Shown here: one piece after another, positions 9,770-19,379 of the stretch
Numbering within the stretch: the first letter of the stretch is position 1
How the letters are laid out: each line of letters opens with the position of its first letter
Origin: Mycobacterium shigaense
GTDB lineage: Bacteria; Actinomycetota; Actinomycetes; Mycobacteriales; Mycobacteriaceae
Direction: 5' to 3'
Length of the DNA stretch: 64,000 nucleotides
NCBI RefSeq assembly: GCF_002356315.1
Contig: NZ_AP018164.1
Location: 3,100,001-3,164,000 of the forward strand
Made by a program: the position numbers and the translations under genes
The notes under the pieces: generated by a model
What the model was told of the DNA's origin: nothing
Database searches by the model: none
What the model saw: the letters and a program-made list of their open reading frames with translations, nothing else

Positions 9770-12700
9770 CTAACCCTCGAGGTCGCCCTCGGTATCCAAC
9801 AGCGTCTGGCGCAATGCGTCGAGGGTCTCGGGTTGCGGCTCGGCCCACATGCCCCGCCCCGCCGCCTCCAGCAGCCGTTCGGCCATGCCGTGCAACGCCC
9901 ACGGGTTGGACTCCGTCATGAATTTCCGGTTTTCCGGATCCAGCACGTAACTCTCGGTGAGTTGTTCGTACATCCAGTCCGCCATGACCCCGGCGGTGGC
10001 GTCATAGCCGAACAGGTAGTCGACGGTGGCGGCCATCTCGAAGGCGCCCTTGTAACCGTGCCGGCGCATCGCCGCCATCCAGCGGGGATTGACGACGCGG
10101 GCGCGAAACACCCGGGCGGTCTCCTCCGACAGCGTGCGCGTGCGGATCGCGTCGGGCCGGGTGTTGTCCCCGATGTACGCGGCCGGCGCCTGACCGGTCA
10201 GCGCACGCACCGTGGCTACCATCCCGCCGTGGTACTGGAAATAGTCGTCGGAGTCGGCGATGTCATGCTCGCGGGTGTCGGTGTTCTTGGCGGCCACCGC
10301 GATCCGCCGGTACTGGCGGTTCATGTCGTCGACGGCTTCGCGTCCGTCCAGGTCGCGACCGTAGGCGAACCCGCCCCAGGCGGTGTACACCTGCGCCAGG
10401 TCAGCGTCGTCGCGCCAGTTGCGGCTGTCGATCAATTGCAGCAGCCCCGCGCCGTATGTGCCCGGTTTCGATCCGAAAATCCTTGTGGTGGAGCGCCGTT
10501 GGTCGCCGTGCTGGGCCAGGTCGGCCTGAGCGTGCGCGCGCACGTAGTTGACCTCGGCCGGCTCGTCGAGGTCGGCGACCAACCGCACGGCGTCGTCGAG
10601 CATCGTCACGACGTGCGGGAAGGCGTCCCGGAAGAACCCGGAGATCCGCACTGTGACGTCGATGCGCGGCCGGCCCAGCTCGGTCGGCGGGATCGGCGTC
10701 AGCCCCACGACGCGACGCGACGCGTCGTCCCATACCGGCCGGACGCCGAGCAGCGCAAGGACTTCGGCGATGTCGTCGCCGGCGGTGCGCATGGCTGAGG
10801 TGCCCCACACCGAGAGACCGACCGATTGCGGCCACTGTCCGTGGTCGGCGCGATAGCGGGTCAGCAGCGAATCGGCAAGCGCCACACCGGCTTCCCATGC
10901 CAGCCGCGAGGGTATCGCCTTGGGGTCGACGGAGTAGAAGTTGCGCCCGGTCGGCAGCACGTTGACCAGGCCGCGCAGCGGCGACCCCGACGGGCCGGAT
11001 GGGATGAACCGGCCGTCCAAAGCCCGCAGCACCTGGTCGATTTCGGCGGAGGTGCCGGCAAGCCGGGGCACCACCTCGGTCGCGGCGAACCGCAGGACCG
11101 CGCCGACCTCAGGGTTGTCGGTGAGCCCGTCCACGGCGTCGGGATCCCAGCCGGTGGACTGCAGGGCGGCCACCAGCGCGCGCGCGGCAGCCTCGGTCTG
11201 GTCGACCGCGGACCGCTCGTCGGTGCCGTCCTCGGCCAGGCCCAGCGCCTGGCGCAGCCCGGGGATGGCCTGTTCGCCGCCGAACAGCTGACGGGCCCGC
11301 AGTATCGCCAGCACGAGGTCGAGTTCAGCTTCGCCCGTGGGCTTTTGGCCCAGGATGTGCAGGCCGTCGCGGATCTGCACATCCTTGATCTCGCACAGCC
11401 ACCCGTCGACGTGCAGCAGCATGTCATCGAACGAGTCGTCCTCCGGGCGTTCGGTCAGGCCGAGATCGTGGTCCATCTTGGCGGCCCGGATCAGCGTCCA
11501 GATCTGCTGACGGATGGCGGGCAACTTGCCCGGGTCCAAGGCGGCGACGTTGGCGTGCTCGTCGAGCAACTGCTCCAGCCGCGCGATGTCGCCGTAGCTT
11601 TCCGCGCGGGCCATCGGCGGAATGAGATGGTCGACGAGGACCGCGTGAGCCCGCCGCTTGGCCTGCGTGCCCTCGCCGGGATCATTGACTAGGAACGGGT
11701 AGATCAGGGGCAGGTTGCCCAGCGCGGCATCGGATCCGCAGGCCGCCGACATCCCCAGCGTCTTGCCGGGCAGCCATTCGAGGTTGCCGTGCTTGCCGAG
11801 ATGCACCACGACGTCCGAGCCGAATCCGGCGTCCAGCCAGTGGTAGGCGGCCAGGTAGTGGTGGCTGGGCGGCAGGTCCGGGTCGTGGTAGATGGCGACC
11901 GGGTTTTCCCCGAAGCCCCGCGGCGGCTGCACCATCAGCACCAGGTTGCCGGCCTGCATGGCAGCGATCACGATTTCGCCGTCCGGGTCATGGCTGCGAT
12001 CGACGAACAGCTCGCCGGGCGGCGGGCCCCAGTGCCGCCTCACCGCCTCGGTCAATTCGGCGGGCAACGTCTCGAACCAGCTCCGATAGTCCTTGGCGGA
12101 CAATCGGATTGGGTTTCCGGTCAGCTGCCCCTCGGTCAGCCAGTCCGGGTCTTGGCCGCCGCGTTCGATCAGGGCGTGGATCAGCGCGTCGCCGTCGCCC
12201 GCCTCGACCCCGGGCAGATCGCCCACCCGATAGCCGCGCTCACGCATCGCGCGCAGCAGCGCCACGGCACTGGCCGGCGTGTCCAGCCCGACCGCGTTGC
12301 CGATGCGGGCGTGCTTGGTGGGATATGCGGAGAACACCAGGGCCACGCGCTTGTCGGCGGGCTCAACGCCGCGCAGCCGCGCGTGCCGGACGGCCAGCCC
12401 CGCGACCCGGGCGCAGCGCTCCGGGTCAGCGACATAGGAGATCAGCCCGTCGTCGTCGATTTCCTTGAACGAGAACGGAACCGTGATGATGCGCCCATCG
12501 AACTCGGGCACCGCCACCTGAGTGGCCACGTCGAGCGGGGACAGACCGTCGTCGTTGTCGGCCCATTGGCTGCGTGAGCTGGTCAGGCACAATCCCTGTA
12601 GGATCGGAATATCAAGGGCGGCAAGGTGTTCGACATTCCAGCTGTCATCGGAACCACCGGCCGCCGCCTCGGCGGGTTTCAATCCCCCGGCGGCCAGCAC

Positions 12701-13357
12701 GGTGACCACCATGGCGTCCGCAGCGCCGAGCCGGTGCAGCAGTTCGGGTTCGGCCGTGCGCAGCGACGCGCAGTAGACCGGTAGCGGGGTGGCGCCGGCG
12801 TCCTCGATCGCGCGGCACAGCGCCTCGACGTAGGCGGTGTTACCGGCCAGGTGTTGCGCGCGGTAATACAGCACCGCGATCGTCGGACCGTCCGCGACCG
12901 CGGCACCCGAGCGCTCCAGCTCCCCCCAGGTGGGGGTCATCACCGGCTCGGTGAAGCCGAATCCGGTCATCAGCACGGTGTCCGACAGGAACGCGTGCAG
13001 CTGCCGCAGGTTGTCCACCCCGCCGTAGGCCAGGTAGATGTGCGTCTGCACGGCAATGCCCGCGGCGAGCGTGGACAAGCCGGTGAGCTCCGCGTCGGCG
13101 GCCTGCTCGCCGCTGACCAGCACGGTAGGGACCCCGCTGGCGACCACCGCGTCGATGCCGCTCTGCCAGGCGCGGTAGCCGCCGAGGATCCGCACCACCA
13201 CGATCGACGCGCCGTCCAGCAACTCGGGCAGTTCTGAGTCGGTCAACGGGTCCGACAGTCGCGCCGGGTTGGCCCATCGATAATTCTTGCCGCTGGAACG
13301 GGCGCTGATCAGGTCGGTGTCGGACGTCGACAACAGCAGGACAGTCGGCTCAGCCAC
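9770..13357 (-). CDS. cobN: Cobaltochelatase subunit CobN
   Basis: A 1195-aa large subunit of the ATP-dependent aerobic cobaltochelatase, which inserts Co2+ into hydrogenobyrinate a,c-diamide in B12 synthesis. The conserved VVHLGKHGNLEWLPGKT segment, PLIYPFLVNDPGEGTQAKRR and the C-terminal block NPRWMAAMRRHGYKGAFEMA are typical of CobN and the related magnesium chelatase ChlH. It equals Rv2062c in length and order. The GTG at 13357 begins AEPTVLLLSTSDTDLISA, the family N terminus. Bacterial CobN normally works with CobS and CobT or ChlI/D-type AAA partners, which are not in this window. No cobalamin riboswitch is present: only 31 bases separate it from the next gene. Confidence 0.96.
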   Translation of the reverse strand: MAEPTVLLLSTSDTDLISARSSGKNYRWANPARLSDPLTDSELPELLDGASIVVVRILGGYRAWQSGIDAVVASGVPTVLVSGEQAADAELTGLSTLAAGIAVQTHIYLAYGGVDNLRQLHAFLSDTVLMTGFGFTEPVMTPTWGELERSGAAVADGPTIAVLYYRAQHLAGNTAYVEALCRAIEDAGATPLPVYCASLRTAEPELLHRLGAADAMVVTVLAAGGLKPAEAAAGGSDDSWNVEHLAALDIPILQGLCLTSSRSQWADNDDGLSPLDVATQVAVPEFDGRIITVPFSFKEIDDDGLISYVADPERCARVAGLAVRHARLRGVEPADKRVALVFSAYPTKHARIGNAVGLDTPASAVALLRAMRERGYRVGDLPGVEAGDGDALIHALIERGGQDPDWLTEGQLTGNPIRLSAKDYRSWFETLPAELTEAVRRHWGPPPGELFVDRSHDPDGEIVIAAMQAGNLVLMVQPPRGFGENPVAIYHDPDLPPSHHYLAAYHWLDAGFGSDVVVHLGKHGNLEWLPGKTLGMSAACGSDAALGNLPLIYPFLVNDPGEGTQAKRRAHAVLVDHLIPPMARAESYGDIARLEQLLDEHANVAALDPGKLPAIRQQIWTLIRAAKMDHDLGLTERPEDDSFDDMLLHVDGWLCEIKDVQIRDGLHILGQKPTGEAELDLVLAILRARQLFGGEQAIPGLRQALGLAEDGTDERSAVDQTEAAARALVAALQSTGWDPDAVDGLTDNPEVGAVLRFAATEVVPRLAGTSAEIDQVLRALDGRFIPSGPSGSPLRGLVNVLPTGRNFYSVDPKAIPSRLAWEAGVALADSLLTRYRADHGQWPQSVGLSVWGTSAMRTAGDDIAEVLALLGVRPVWDDASRRVVGLTPIPPTELGRPRIDVTVRISGFFRDAFPHVVTMLDDAVRLVADLDEPAEVNYVRAHAQADLAQHGDQRRSTTRIFGSKPGTYGAGLLQLIDSRNWRDDADLAQVYTAWGGFAYGRDLDGREAVDDMNRQYRRIAVAAKNTDTREHDIADSDDYFQYHGGMVATVRALTGQAPAAYIGDNTRPDAIRTRTLSEETARVFRARVVNPRWMAAMRRHGYKGAFEMAATVDYLFGYDATAGVMADWMYEQLTESYVLDPENRKFMTESNPWALHGMAERLLEAAGRGMWAEPQPETLDALRQTLLDTEGDLEG

Positions 13358-13388
13358 CCATCATTCGTACCCCACGCCCGCCGGGAGC

Positions 13389-13676
13389 TCAGCCGCCCCC
13401 ACCACCACCGTCCGTGCCGTAGTTGAAGTCATCCGGCGGCTGCTGCCGAAACTCGGCCGGCGCAGGCGGGGCCGGCGACGGTGCCGGCTGCGGCACACTG
13501 GTCGTCGGCGCGACGGGGGGCTGCGCCGGGGACAACCGGTAGGAAGCCAGCACAGTCGGCGTGGCGCCGGCATGCACCACGAGACACATGCCGGCCGTGG
13601 GGGTCGCGGTCAACGCTGCAACCAGCGCGAGCTTGGTGATGCTTGTGCGGATACGGAACGACGCTGCTCCGGTCAT
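13389..13676 (-). CDS. Small exported Pro/Gly-rich protein
   Basis: A 95-aa protein with a likely Sec signal peptide: basic start (FRIRTSITK), hydrophobic core (LALVAALTATPTAG) and a possible cleavage after VVHAGA near residue 38. The mature part is short, proline-rich (AQPPVAPTTSVPQPAPSPAP) and ends in a run of glycines. The ATG at 13676 has a strong Shine-Dalgarno sequence (GAGGAG) at good spacing; the upstream in-frame ATG would add a non-signal extension. It sits 31 bases upstream of cobN on the same strand and may be co-transcribed, but nothing ties it to cobalamin. I do not recognise the family. Confidence 0.65.
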   Translation of the reverse strand: MTGAASFRIRTSITKLALVAALTATPTAGMCLVVHAGATPTVLASYRLSPAQPPVAPTTSVPQPAPSPAPPAPAEFRQQPPDDFNYGTDGGGGGG

Positions 13677-13904
13677 GGACAACTCCTCGAATGGGTTGCA
13701 AGCCAGCCCCATCGTGGCACCCAGTCGCGGCAAAGATCATTGCGATACATATCCGTAACAGCAAGTTTTCCGCAGGTAATAAAGGTACAGTCCGCCGGGA
13801 ATGCGCCCAAGCCGCGATGCTATCCGATAAGTGTTACCGGCCGCGGGTTTCGGATGTCCGGCCTCGCGGCCTATCCCGCGCGGCCGACCGTCGGCCTCGA
13901 AGCA

Positions 13905-14240
13905 TCAGTGCGGCGCCAACTTGGGGGCGAACTGCGGGCAGTAGTAGGTGACCGAATCGGTGAGAAACAGGGCGGCATGCTGTCGATCGAGACCGGCGCG
14001 CTGATTGAGGTACGTGTAGGCTTGCTCTTGGTAGTCGAGTAGGTCGCAGACTTCCTTGGCGTCTTCGATCAGGGCGCTATCCGGTCGACCGACACCGATC
14101 CCTTGCGACCGGGCCAGGGCGAGGAAGTCTGCCGTCGGATCTGCCTGTGCTGCCGGAGTCGCGCCACCCGACGAAACCGCCATAGCCGCCAGGATTCCGA
14201 TGGCCATGGGCATCTTTATGGCCACCGCAGTGAGGTTCAT
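13905..14240 (-). CDS. DUF732-family exported protein
   Basis: A 111-aa protein with a signal peptide (MNLTAVAIKMPMAIGILAAM, then an Ala-rich stretch to about residue 33). The mature domain is of the DUF732 type, widespread in mycobacteria: ADPTADFLALARSQGIG, a central EVCDLLDYQEQAYTYLNQRAG, and TDSVTYYCPQFAP with the two conserved cysteines that probably form a disulphide. Function is unknown; such proteins are abundant small secreted proteins. I chose the ATG at 14240 because an AAAGGAAA Shine-Dalgarno sequence precedes it and the signal peptide starts there; the frame is open further upstream. It lies 228 bases upstream of the other small exported gene, separately from cobN. Confidence 0.8.
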   Translation of the reverse strand: MNLTAVAIKMPMAIGILAAMAVSSGGATPAAQADPTADFLALARSQGIGVGRPDSALIEDAKEVCDLLDYQEQAYTYLNQRAGLDRQHAALFLTDSVTYYCPQFAPKLAPH

Positions 14241-14403
14241 TCGATTGTTTCCTTTCGGGTCACGCATAAGGATCTGCCGTCACCGCCAAACTCGCAACAA
14301 GTCCGTTGCCGCTGGGGTGCGCGCCATAATCTCCGATTCCGCTAAATGCGCCGCAAACAACCGGTAGCTCAAATGTTGCGAAGCAAAAATCCGGCAGAGC
14401 CGG

Positions 14404-15069
14404 TCAGCGCTCGAGTATTGCCGCGATCCGGGCGGCGACCGCACCCGCGACCTCAAGCGGCTCGCCGCCCCGTGCCGCGTGGTAGCGATCCGCGGCGGCC
14501 TCGTACTCGGCGCCGGCGATCGACCCATGATCGGCCGCCAGCTCGACCAGTTCCACCGGCCACCCGACCCGCTCGAGGTGGGCGGCGAAGTCCCGGCTGG
14601 CCGTCACCGGGACGACGGCGTCGTCGCGGCCATGCAGCAGCGTCAACGGTGGCCCGTCGCGCGCGGCGGTCATCCCCTGACTCGGGTTGCCACCCGTGAT
14701 CGGGTCGGGGACCAGGAACGCGCCGGCCAGACACACCGTGTGCATCAGCGGGACCTCGCGATCGGCCAGCGTCAGGCCCGCCGCGGCGAGCCCGCCCATC
14801 GACCACCCGACGAGCACGAACTCATGGCCGTCGCGGCACTCCTGCATGAAGTCGAGCGATTGCAACAGGGCCTCGCGGCCACGGTCGGCGGCGTGTGAGT
14901 CCCAGTCCGGCGCGACGACGGCGACGCCGCGGCCGGCGAGCAGGCCGGCCAGCGGCCGCAGCACGGCACGGGCGTTGGCCTGCATGCCATGCCAGAGCAG
15001 CACGGCCGGTTGACTGAGATCGCCGTGAATGTCCGCCAATCGTCCCGGCGTGTACTCGATCGTCTGCAC
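14404..15069 (-). CDS. Alpha/beta hydrolase
   Basis: A 221-aa single-domain alpha/beta hydrolase. The oxyanion region is VLLWHGMQANARA, the nucleophile elbow LVGWSMGGLAAAG contains the serine, the acid is in LLHGRDDAVVP and the histidine in LAADHGSI. Such small serine hydrolases are often carboxylesterases or dienelactone-type enzymes; no substrate can be named. I chose the GTG at 15069 (VQTIEYTPGRLADIHG) since it starts the first beta strand directly and leaves a short promoter region to the divergent cobG; the frame continues much further upstream but runs antisense through cobG, where it is a shadow. In M. tuberculosis this position holds mazEF7. Confidence 0.8.
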   Translation of the reverse strand: MQTIEYTPGRLADIHGDLSQPAVLLWHGMQANARAVLRPLAGLLAGRGVAVVAPDWDSHAADRGREALLQSLDFMQECRDGHEFVLVGWSMGGLAAAGLTLADREVPLMHTVCLAGAFLVPDPITGGNPSQGMTAARDGPPLTLLHGRDDAVVPVTASRDFAAHLERVGWPVELVELAADHGSIAGAEYEAAADRYHAARGGEPLEVAGAVAARIAAILER

Positions 15070-15133
15070 TGCACGAGGGTGCCCGGCCGCGGCAAATCCA
15101 ATCGACCCCGACAGCGGGCCGTACGGTGGCAGT

Positions 15134-16246
15134 GTGGATCGAGCGCGCGACACCGACGCCTGTCCGGGTGCGCTGCAGGTGCACCCGGCCGCCGACGGTC
15201 CGCTGGTGCGTGTTCGGCTGCCCGGCGGCATGATCGATGCCGCCCAGCTGGCGGCCTTGGCGGACGTGTCGGACCGCATGGGCTCGGGAACGCTGGAGCT
15301 CACCGCGCGGGGCAACGTGCAACTGCGCGCCATCAGCGACGTGACCGCGGCTGCCGACGCGATCGCCGCCGCCGGGCTGCTGCCGTCCGCAACCCACGAG
15401 CGGGTCCGCAACATCGTCGCGTCGCCGTTGTCCGGCCGCGCCGCCGGGCGCGCCGACGTGCGGGCCTGGGTGGGCGAGTTGGACGCCTCGATCCGCGCCG
15501 ACCCCCTGCTGGCGGAGCTCGGCGGCCGGTTCTGGTTCAGCCTCGACGACGGCCGCGCCGACGTCTCTGGCCTCGGCGCCGACGCGGGCGTGCACGTCTT
15601 CGAGGACGGCTGCGGGCTGCTGCTGGCCGGGCGCGACACCGGGGTCCGGCTGCCGGCCGGCGATGTCGTCGCCGCGCTGGCCGGAATCGCCGAGCGGTTC
15701 CTCCGGATCCGCGGAAAGGTTTGGCGCGTCAACGAATTGGATGATGCCGCCGAGCTGTGGCCGGGCGCCGAACTCGGAGCCGGATTCCCGGTTGTCACCC
15801 GCCCGCCGGTCGGCTGGATCAATCAGGACGACGGAAACATCGCGCTGGGGGCGGCGGTGCCGTTGGGTGTGCTACCCGCCCGGGTGGCAGAGTATCTCGC
15901 CGCGATCGAGGCCCCGTTGGTGATCACGCCGTGGCGCTCGGTGCTGGTGTGCGACCTCAGCGAAGAGGTGGCCGACGTCGCGCTGCGGGTGCTGGCGCCG
16001 TTGGGGTTGGTGTTCGACGAGAACTCGCCCTGGCTGGGCGTGAGCGCATGCACCGGCAGCCCCGGCTGCGCGCAGTCGGCCGCCGATGTGCGCGCCGACG
16101 CGGCGAGCCTGCTCGACGCGGATGCGGCGGCGCATCGCCACTTCGTCGGCTGCGAACGCGCGTGCGGCAGCCCGTCGACCGGTGCGGTGCTGGTCGCCAC
16201 CGGCGACGGATACCGGCTGCTCCGCGACAACGGCACCGTAGGGTGA
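15134..16246 (+). CDS. cobG: Precorrin-3B synthase CobG
   Basis: A 370-aa oxygen-dependent monooxygenase that converts precorrin-3A to precorrin-3B, the step preceding ring contraction in aerobic B12 synthesis. It is a sulfite/nitrite-reductase-fold protein: [30 protein letters not shown] and, near the C terminus, the cluster ligands [10 protein letters not shown] and [10 protein letters not shown] that bind the 4Fe-4S centre. The length agrees with M. tuberculosis CobG (Rv2064, about 363 aa). The GTG at 15134 is preferred over an upstream ATG since homologous proteins begin a few residues before [10 protein letters not shown]. It is the first gene of a cobG-cobH-cobIJ operon. Confidence 0.94.
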   Translation: MDRARDTDACPGALQVHPAADGPLVRVRLPGGMIDAAQLAALADVSDRMGSGTLELTARGNVQLRAISDVTAAADAIAAAGLLPSATHERVRNIVASPLSGRAAGRADVRAWVGELDASIRADPLLAELGGRFWFSLDDGRADVSGLGADAGVHVFEDGCGLLLAGRDTGVRLPAGDVVAALAGIAERFLRIRGKVWRVNELDDAAELWPGAELGAGFPVVTRPPVGWINQDDGNIALGAAVPLGVLPARVAEYLAAIEAPLVITPWRSVLVCDLSEEVADVALRVLAPLGLVFDENSPWLGVSACTGSPGCAQSAADVRADAASLLDADAAAHRHFVGCERACGSPSTGAVLVATGDGYRLLRDNGTVG

Positions 16247-16250
16247 GCAG

Positions 16251-16877
16251 GTGCTCGACTACATCCGCGATGCGGCGGAGATCTATCGCCAGTCGTTTGC
16301 GGCCATCCGCGCCGAAGCCGACCTGACGCGGTTCCCCGCCGACGTCGCCCGGGTCGTGGTCCGGTTGATCCACACCTGTGGTCAGGTCGACGTCGCCGAG
16401 CATGTCGCCTACTCCGGCGACGTCGTCGAGCGCGCGTCCGCCGCCCTGCGCGTCGGGGCGCCGATCCTGTGCGACTCGTCGATGGTTGCCGCCGGGATCA
16501 CCGCCGCGCGGCTGCCCGCCGGCAACGAGGTCGTGTCGCTGGTCGCCGATCCGCGGGCTCCCGAGCTGGCCGCGCGCCGGCACACCACCCGCTCCGCGGC
16601 GGGCGTCGAGCTGTGGGCCGACCGGCTGGCCGGCGCGGTGCTGGCGATCGGCAACGCGCCCACGGCCCTGTTTCGGCTGCTCGAACTGATCGACGAGGGG
16701 GTTGCGGCCCCGGCCGCGGTGCTCGGCGGCCCGGTGGGCTTCGTCGGTTCGGCGCAATCCAAACAGGAGCTCATCGACCGGCCGCGGGGCATGTCGTATC
16801 TGGTGGTGCAGGGCCGCCGCGGCGGCAGTGCGATGGCCGCCGCCGCAGTCAACGCGATCGCGAGCGACGCCGAATGA
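16251..16877 (+). CDS. cobH: Precorrin-8X methylmutase CobH
   Basis: A 208-aa enzyme that moves a methyl group from C11 to C12 of precorrin-8X to give hydrogenobyrinate. The conserved blocks are [20 protein letters not shown] with the key histidine, [15 protein letters not shown], and [17 protein letters not shown]. It matches Rv2065 in length and order. The GTG at 16251 begins four bases after the cobG stop, and its TGA overlaps the cobIJ ATG by four bases, so the three genes are translationally coupled. Confidence 0.95.
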   Translation: MLDYIRDAAEIYRQSFAAIRAEADLTRFPADVARVVVRLIHTCGQVDVAEHVAYSGDVVERASAALRVGAPILCDSSMVAAGITAARLPAGNEVVSLVADPRAPELAARRHTTRSAAGVELWADRLAGAVLAIGNAPTALFRLLELIDEGVAAPAAVLGGPVGFVGSAQSKQELIDRPRGMSYLVVQGRRGGSAMAAAAVNAIASDAE

Positions 16878-18367
16878 CGGGCCCGTCAAACGTGCGAGGC
16901 ACGCTGTGGGGCGTCGGGCTGGGGCCCGGCGACCCGGAGTTGGTGACCGTCAAAGCCGCCCGCGTGATCGGCGAGGCCGACGTCGTGGCCTATCACAGCG
17001 CCCGGCACGGCCGCAGCATCGCGCGCGGCATCGCCGAGCCCTACCTGCGAGCCGGCCAGATCGAAGAGCATCTCGTCTATCCGGTGACCACCGAGACGAC
17101 CGATCATCCGGGCGGCTATGCCGGTGCGATCGAGGACTTCTACGTCGAGGCCGCCGCGCGCATCGCGGCGCACCTGGACGCCGGACGCGACGTGGCGCTG
17201 CTGGCCGAGGGCGACCCACTGTTCTACAGCTCCTACATGCACCTGCACACCCGGCTGACGCAGCGGTTCGACGCCGTGATCGTGCCGGGCGTGACTTCGG
17301 TGAGCGCGGCCTCGGCCGCGGTCGCGACCCCGCTGGTCGCCGGCGACGAGGTGCTCTCGATCCTGCCCGGGACGCTACCGGCCGCCGAGCTCACTCGTCG
17401 GCTCGCCGACGCCGACGCCGCCATCGTGCTCAAGTTGGGCAGATCGTATCACACTGTGCGCGAAGCACTTTCGGCTTCCGGACGGCTGGATGACGCGTTC
17501 TACGTGGAGCGGGCCAGCACCGCTGCGCAACGCATACTGCCGGCCGCGGAGGTCGACGAAGCCGGCGTGCCGTATTTCTCCCTGGCCATGCTGCCGGGCG
17601 GACGGCGGCTCGAGCCGTCAACCGTCGACGCCGGGGCCGTCGTGGTGGTGGGGTTGGGGCCCGGCGACGTCGAATGGATGACGCCGCAGAGCAGGCGCGA
17701 GCTGGCCGCGGCGACCGACCTGATCGGCTACGCCGGCTACCTGGATCGCGTCCCGGTCCGCGAGGGTCAGCAGCGTCATCCCAGCGACAACACCGACGAA
17801 GCCGCCCGGGCGCGGCTGGCCTGCTCACTGGCCGAACGGGGCCGCGCCGTCGCGGTGGTGTCGTCGGGTGATCCCGGCGTCTTCGCGATGGCCACCGCCG
17901 TGCTGGAAGAGGCCAAGCAGTGGCCGGGCGTGCGGGTTCGGGTGATTCCGGGAATGACCGCCGCCCAGGCCGTCGCCAGCAGGGTCGGCGCTCCCCTGGG
18001 CCACGACTACGCGGTGATCTCGCTGTCGGATCGGCTCAAGCCGTGGGACGTGATCGCGCAGCGCCTCGACGCCGCGGCCGCGGCCGACCTGGTGCTGGCC
18101 ATCTACAACCCGGCCTCGAAGTCGCGGACCTGGCAGGTCGGCGCCATGCGCGACGTGCTGCTCGCGCACCGCGAGCCCGGCACGCCGGTGGTGATCGGTC
18201 GCAACGTGGCCGGGCCCGGAGAGGACGTGCGCGTGGTGCGGTTGGACGAGCTCGATCCCGCCGCAGTCGACATGCGCTGCCTGCTGATCGTCGGGTCGTC
18301 CCAAACCCAATGGCATTCAGACGATTCCGGCGATCGGGTGTTCACCCCCCGGCGTTATCCCGCCTAG
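16874..18367 (+). CDS. cobIJ: Fused precorrin-2 C20- and precorrin-3B C17-methyltransferase CobIJ
   Basis: A 497-aa fusion of two SAM-dependent tetrapyrrole methyltransferases. Residues 1 to about 245 are CobI (C20 methylation): [44 protein letters not shown]. Residues from about 255 onward are CobJ (C17 methylation and ring contraction): [50 protein letters not shown] and [11 protein letters not shown]. The same fusion occurs in M. tuberculosis (Rv2066). ATG overlaps the cobH stop. Its 3' end overlaps by a few bases the tail of a PPE-gene remnant on the other strand. No missing motif was seen in either half. Confidence 0.96.
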   Translation: MTGPSNVRGTLWGVGLGPGDPELVTVKAARVIGEADVVAYHSARHGRSIARGIAEPYLRAGQIEEHLVYPVTTETTDHPGGYAGAIEDFYVEAAARIAAHLDAGRDVALLAEGDPLFYSSYMHLHTRLTQRFDAVIVPGVTSVSAASAAVATPLVAGDEVLSILPGTLPAAELTRRLADADAAIVLKLGRSYHTVREALSASGRLDDAFYVERASTAAQRILPAAEVDEAGVPYFSLAMLPGGRRLEPSTVDAGAVVVVGLGPGDVEWMTPQSRRELAAATDLIGYAGYLDRVPVREGQQRHPSDNTDEAARARLACSLAERGRAVAVVSSGDPGVFAMATAVLEEAKQWPGVRVRVIPGMTAAQAVASRVGAPLGHDYAVISLSDRLKPWDVIAQRLDAAAAADLVLAIYNPASKSRTWQVGAMRDVLLAHREPGTPVVIGRNVAGPGEDVRVVRLDELDPAAVDMRCLLIVGSSQTQWHSDDSGDRVFTPRRYPA

Positions 18368-18591
18368 TCCCGATTCCAGCTGCTCGGCAGCATCGGCGCG
18401 GCCGGACCCTCGCTCAGCCCGTCCCCGGCCAGCGTGGTCAACCCCGCGGCCCGGGCCGCCTCGGATTTGCTTGCCGCACCGGCGAATCCGAGCGGTCCCG
18501 CGGGCTGGCCGGATTCCCCGATCGCCGTGACGGGCTCGTCGTCCGGCCCCGCTGCGGTGTCGTCGAGGTCCCGGGCCGCTGCTGAGTAATT
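18364..18591 (-). pseudogene. 3' remnant of a PPE-family gene
   Basis: Reading the minus strand from 18591 gives about 75 codons ending in a proper stop, with no possible start. The translation ends in a typical mycobacterial PPE C-terminal region: GPLGFAGAASKSEAARAAG, then LTTLAGD and [11 protein letters not shown]. This 'GFAG...K..AA.AAGL..LAGD...PMLP.SW' pattern is the conserved tail of many PPE proteins. Upstream the frame runs straight into a stop inside a tandem 19-bp repeat, so the rest of the gene has been deleted or displaced. Not expected to be expressed. Family assignment is by recognition only. Confidence 0.7.
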
Positions 18592-18620
18592 TCAGTGCGC
18601 CTGAGTAATGTCAGTGCACC
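18583..18620. repeat. Tandem 19-bp direct repeat at a probable recombination junction
   Basis: Two adjacent copies, 18583-18601 (TGAGTAATTTCAGTGCGCC) and 18602-18620 (TGAGTAATGTCAGTGCACC), match at 17 of 19 positions. They begin exactly where the PPE tail loses its reading frame. Tandem terminal repeats starting TG are typical of IS21-family insertion sequence ends, so this may be the relic of such an end; no transposase is present. Confidence 0.55.
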
Positions 18621-18816
18621 TCAGGTTGCATCGCCAGCCAGATCGCGGCGATCATTTCGGCCTTCGGAAAAATAGAGCGAGGATACAGATACCCTTCGGC
18701 GGCGGCGGGCTGGGCGGTGATTGTCTCTAGTGGTCGGTTCGCGACGCAGTTTGGTTCCAGGTAACGGTTTTTCGTGAGTTTTTGCGCGCAGCGCGGGCAT
18801 GCGGAACGATCCGGGG
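18621..18816. other. Unassigned sequence between the repeat and the anti-sigma-like remnant
   Basis: No convincing gene. A minus-strand frame ending at 18611 reads EGYLYPRSIFPKAEMIAAIW near its end, which looks protein-like but matches nothing I recognise and has no clear start; it may be another gene fragment. Confidence 0.35.
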
Positions 18817-19379
18817 ATGCGGTGTGAAGTGACACGAGAGTCGCTGTCTGCGCGATTGGATGGCGAGCGTCCCGACGTGTTGCCCCAACAAATCGATGCG
18901 CACCTGGACTCGTGCCGCGCCTGCCGCAACTGGCTGATCGACGCGGCGGTGCAGACGCGCCGCTTGGCCTCGATTCCGCCCGGCGAGGGACCAGATCTGG
19001 TCGACAAAATCTTGGCAAGCATCCACGGGGATGCGCCGCCGCGACAGCGTTGGATGCGGGTGCTGCGCTAGCCACTACCATCGGTGGGGGCTCATCGCCG
19101 TAGGCCTGGCGATGTCCGGCGAACACCCGATGCGCGAGTCCACCGCACGGTTGCTGGCGTTGGCGTCGGCCATGATCGCGGCCGGCGTCTGGCCCGCCGT
19201 CGCGATCGGCGTCCGCGGCTACCGCGGCCGCCTGTTAGCAGCCGCTCATGGCCTACGTGGCCGCCGACGCCCTCACCCGCCAAGTAACTGCCACGCTCGT
19301 GGCCAGCCACGTTTGGGTCGCGACGGGCCGTCCGTTCGCGGCGCTGGTGCCCAGCGAACGGACGGGCGGACGCGGGTGA
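18817..19379 (+). pseudogene. Frameshifted zinc-finger anti-sigma-like gene
   Basis: Residues from the ATG at 18817 read MRCEVTRESLSARLDGE followed by QQIDAHLDSCRACRNWL, the HxxxCxxC zinc-finger (zf-HC2) signature of anti-sigma factors, and stop at 19071. The continuation is found in the next frame (HYHRWGLIAVGLAMSGEHPM, then ESTARLLALASAMIAAG, about 19072-19230) and then the third frame (MAYVAADALTRQVTATLVAS from 19248, stop at 19379). Together they give the layout of mycobacterial zf-HC2 proteins with a C-terminal membrane domain. The three pieces lie in three successive frames, so at least two frameshifts have occurred. It is immediately upstream of sigC on the same strand. The first piece alone (84 aa, finger intact, no membrane segment) could still be made. 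Confidence 0.65.

Noticed and set aside
13358..13388. Cobalamin riboswitch before cobN
   Set aside because: Only 31 bases lie between cobN and its upstream neighbour; no B12-box-like sequence was seen there or before cobG or cobL.
18611..19126. Minus-strand frame with the protein-like end YLYPRSIFPKAEMIAAIW
   Set aside because: No recognised family, no start, and the upstream part is antisense to the zinc-finger remnant; noted only as a possible gene fragment.
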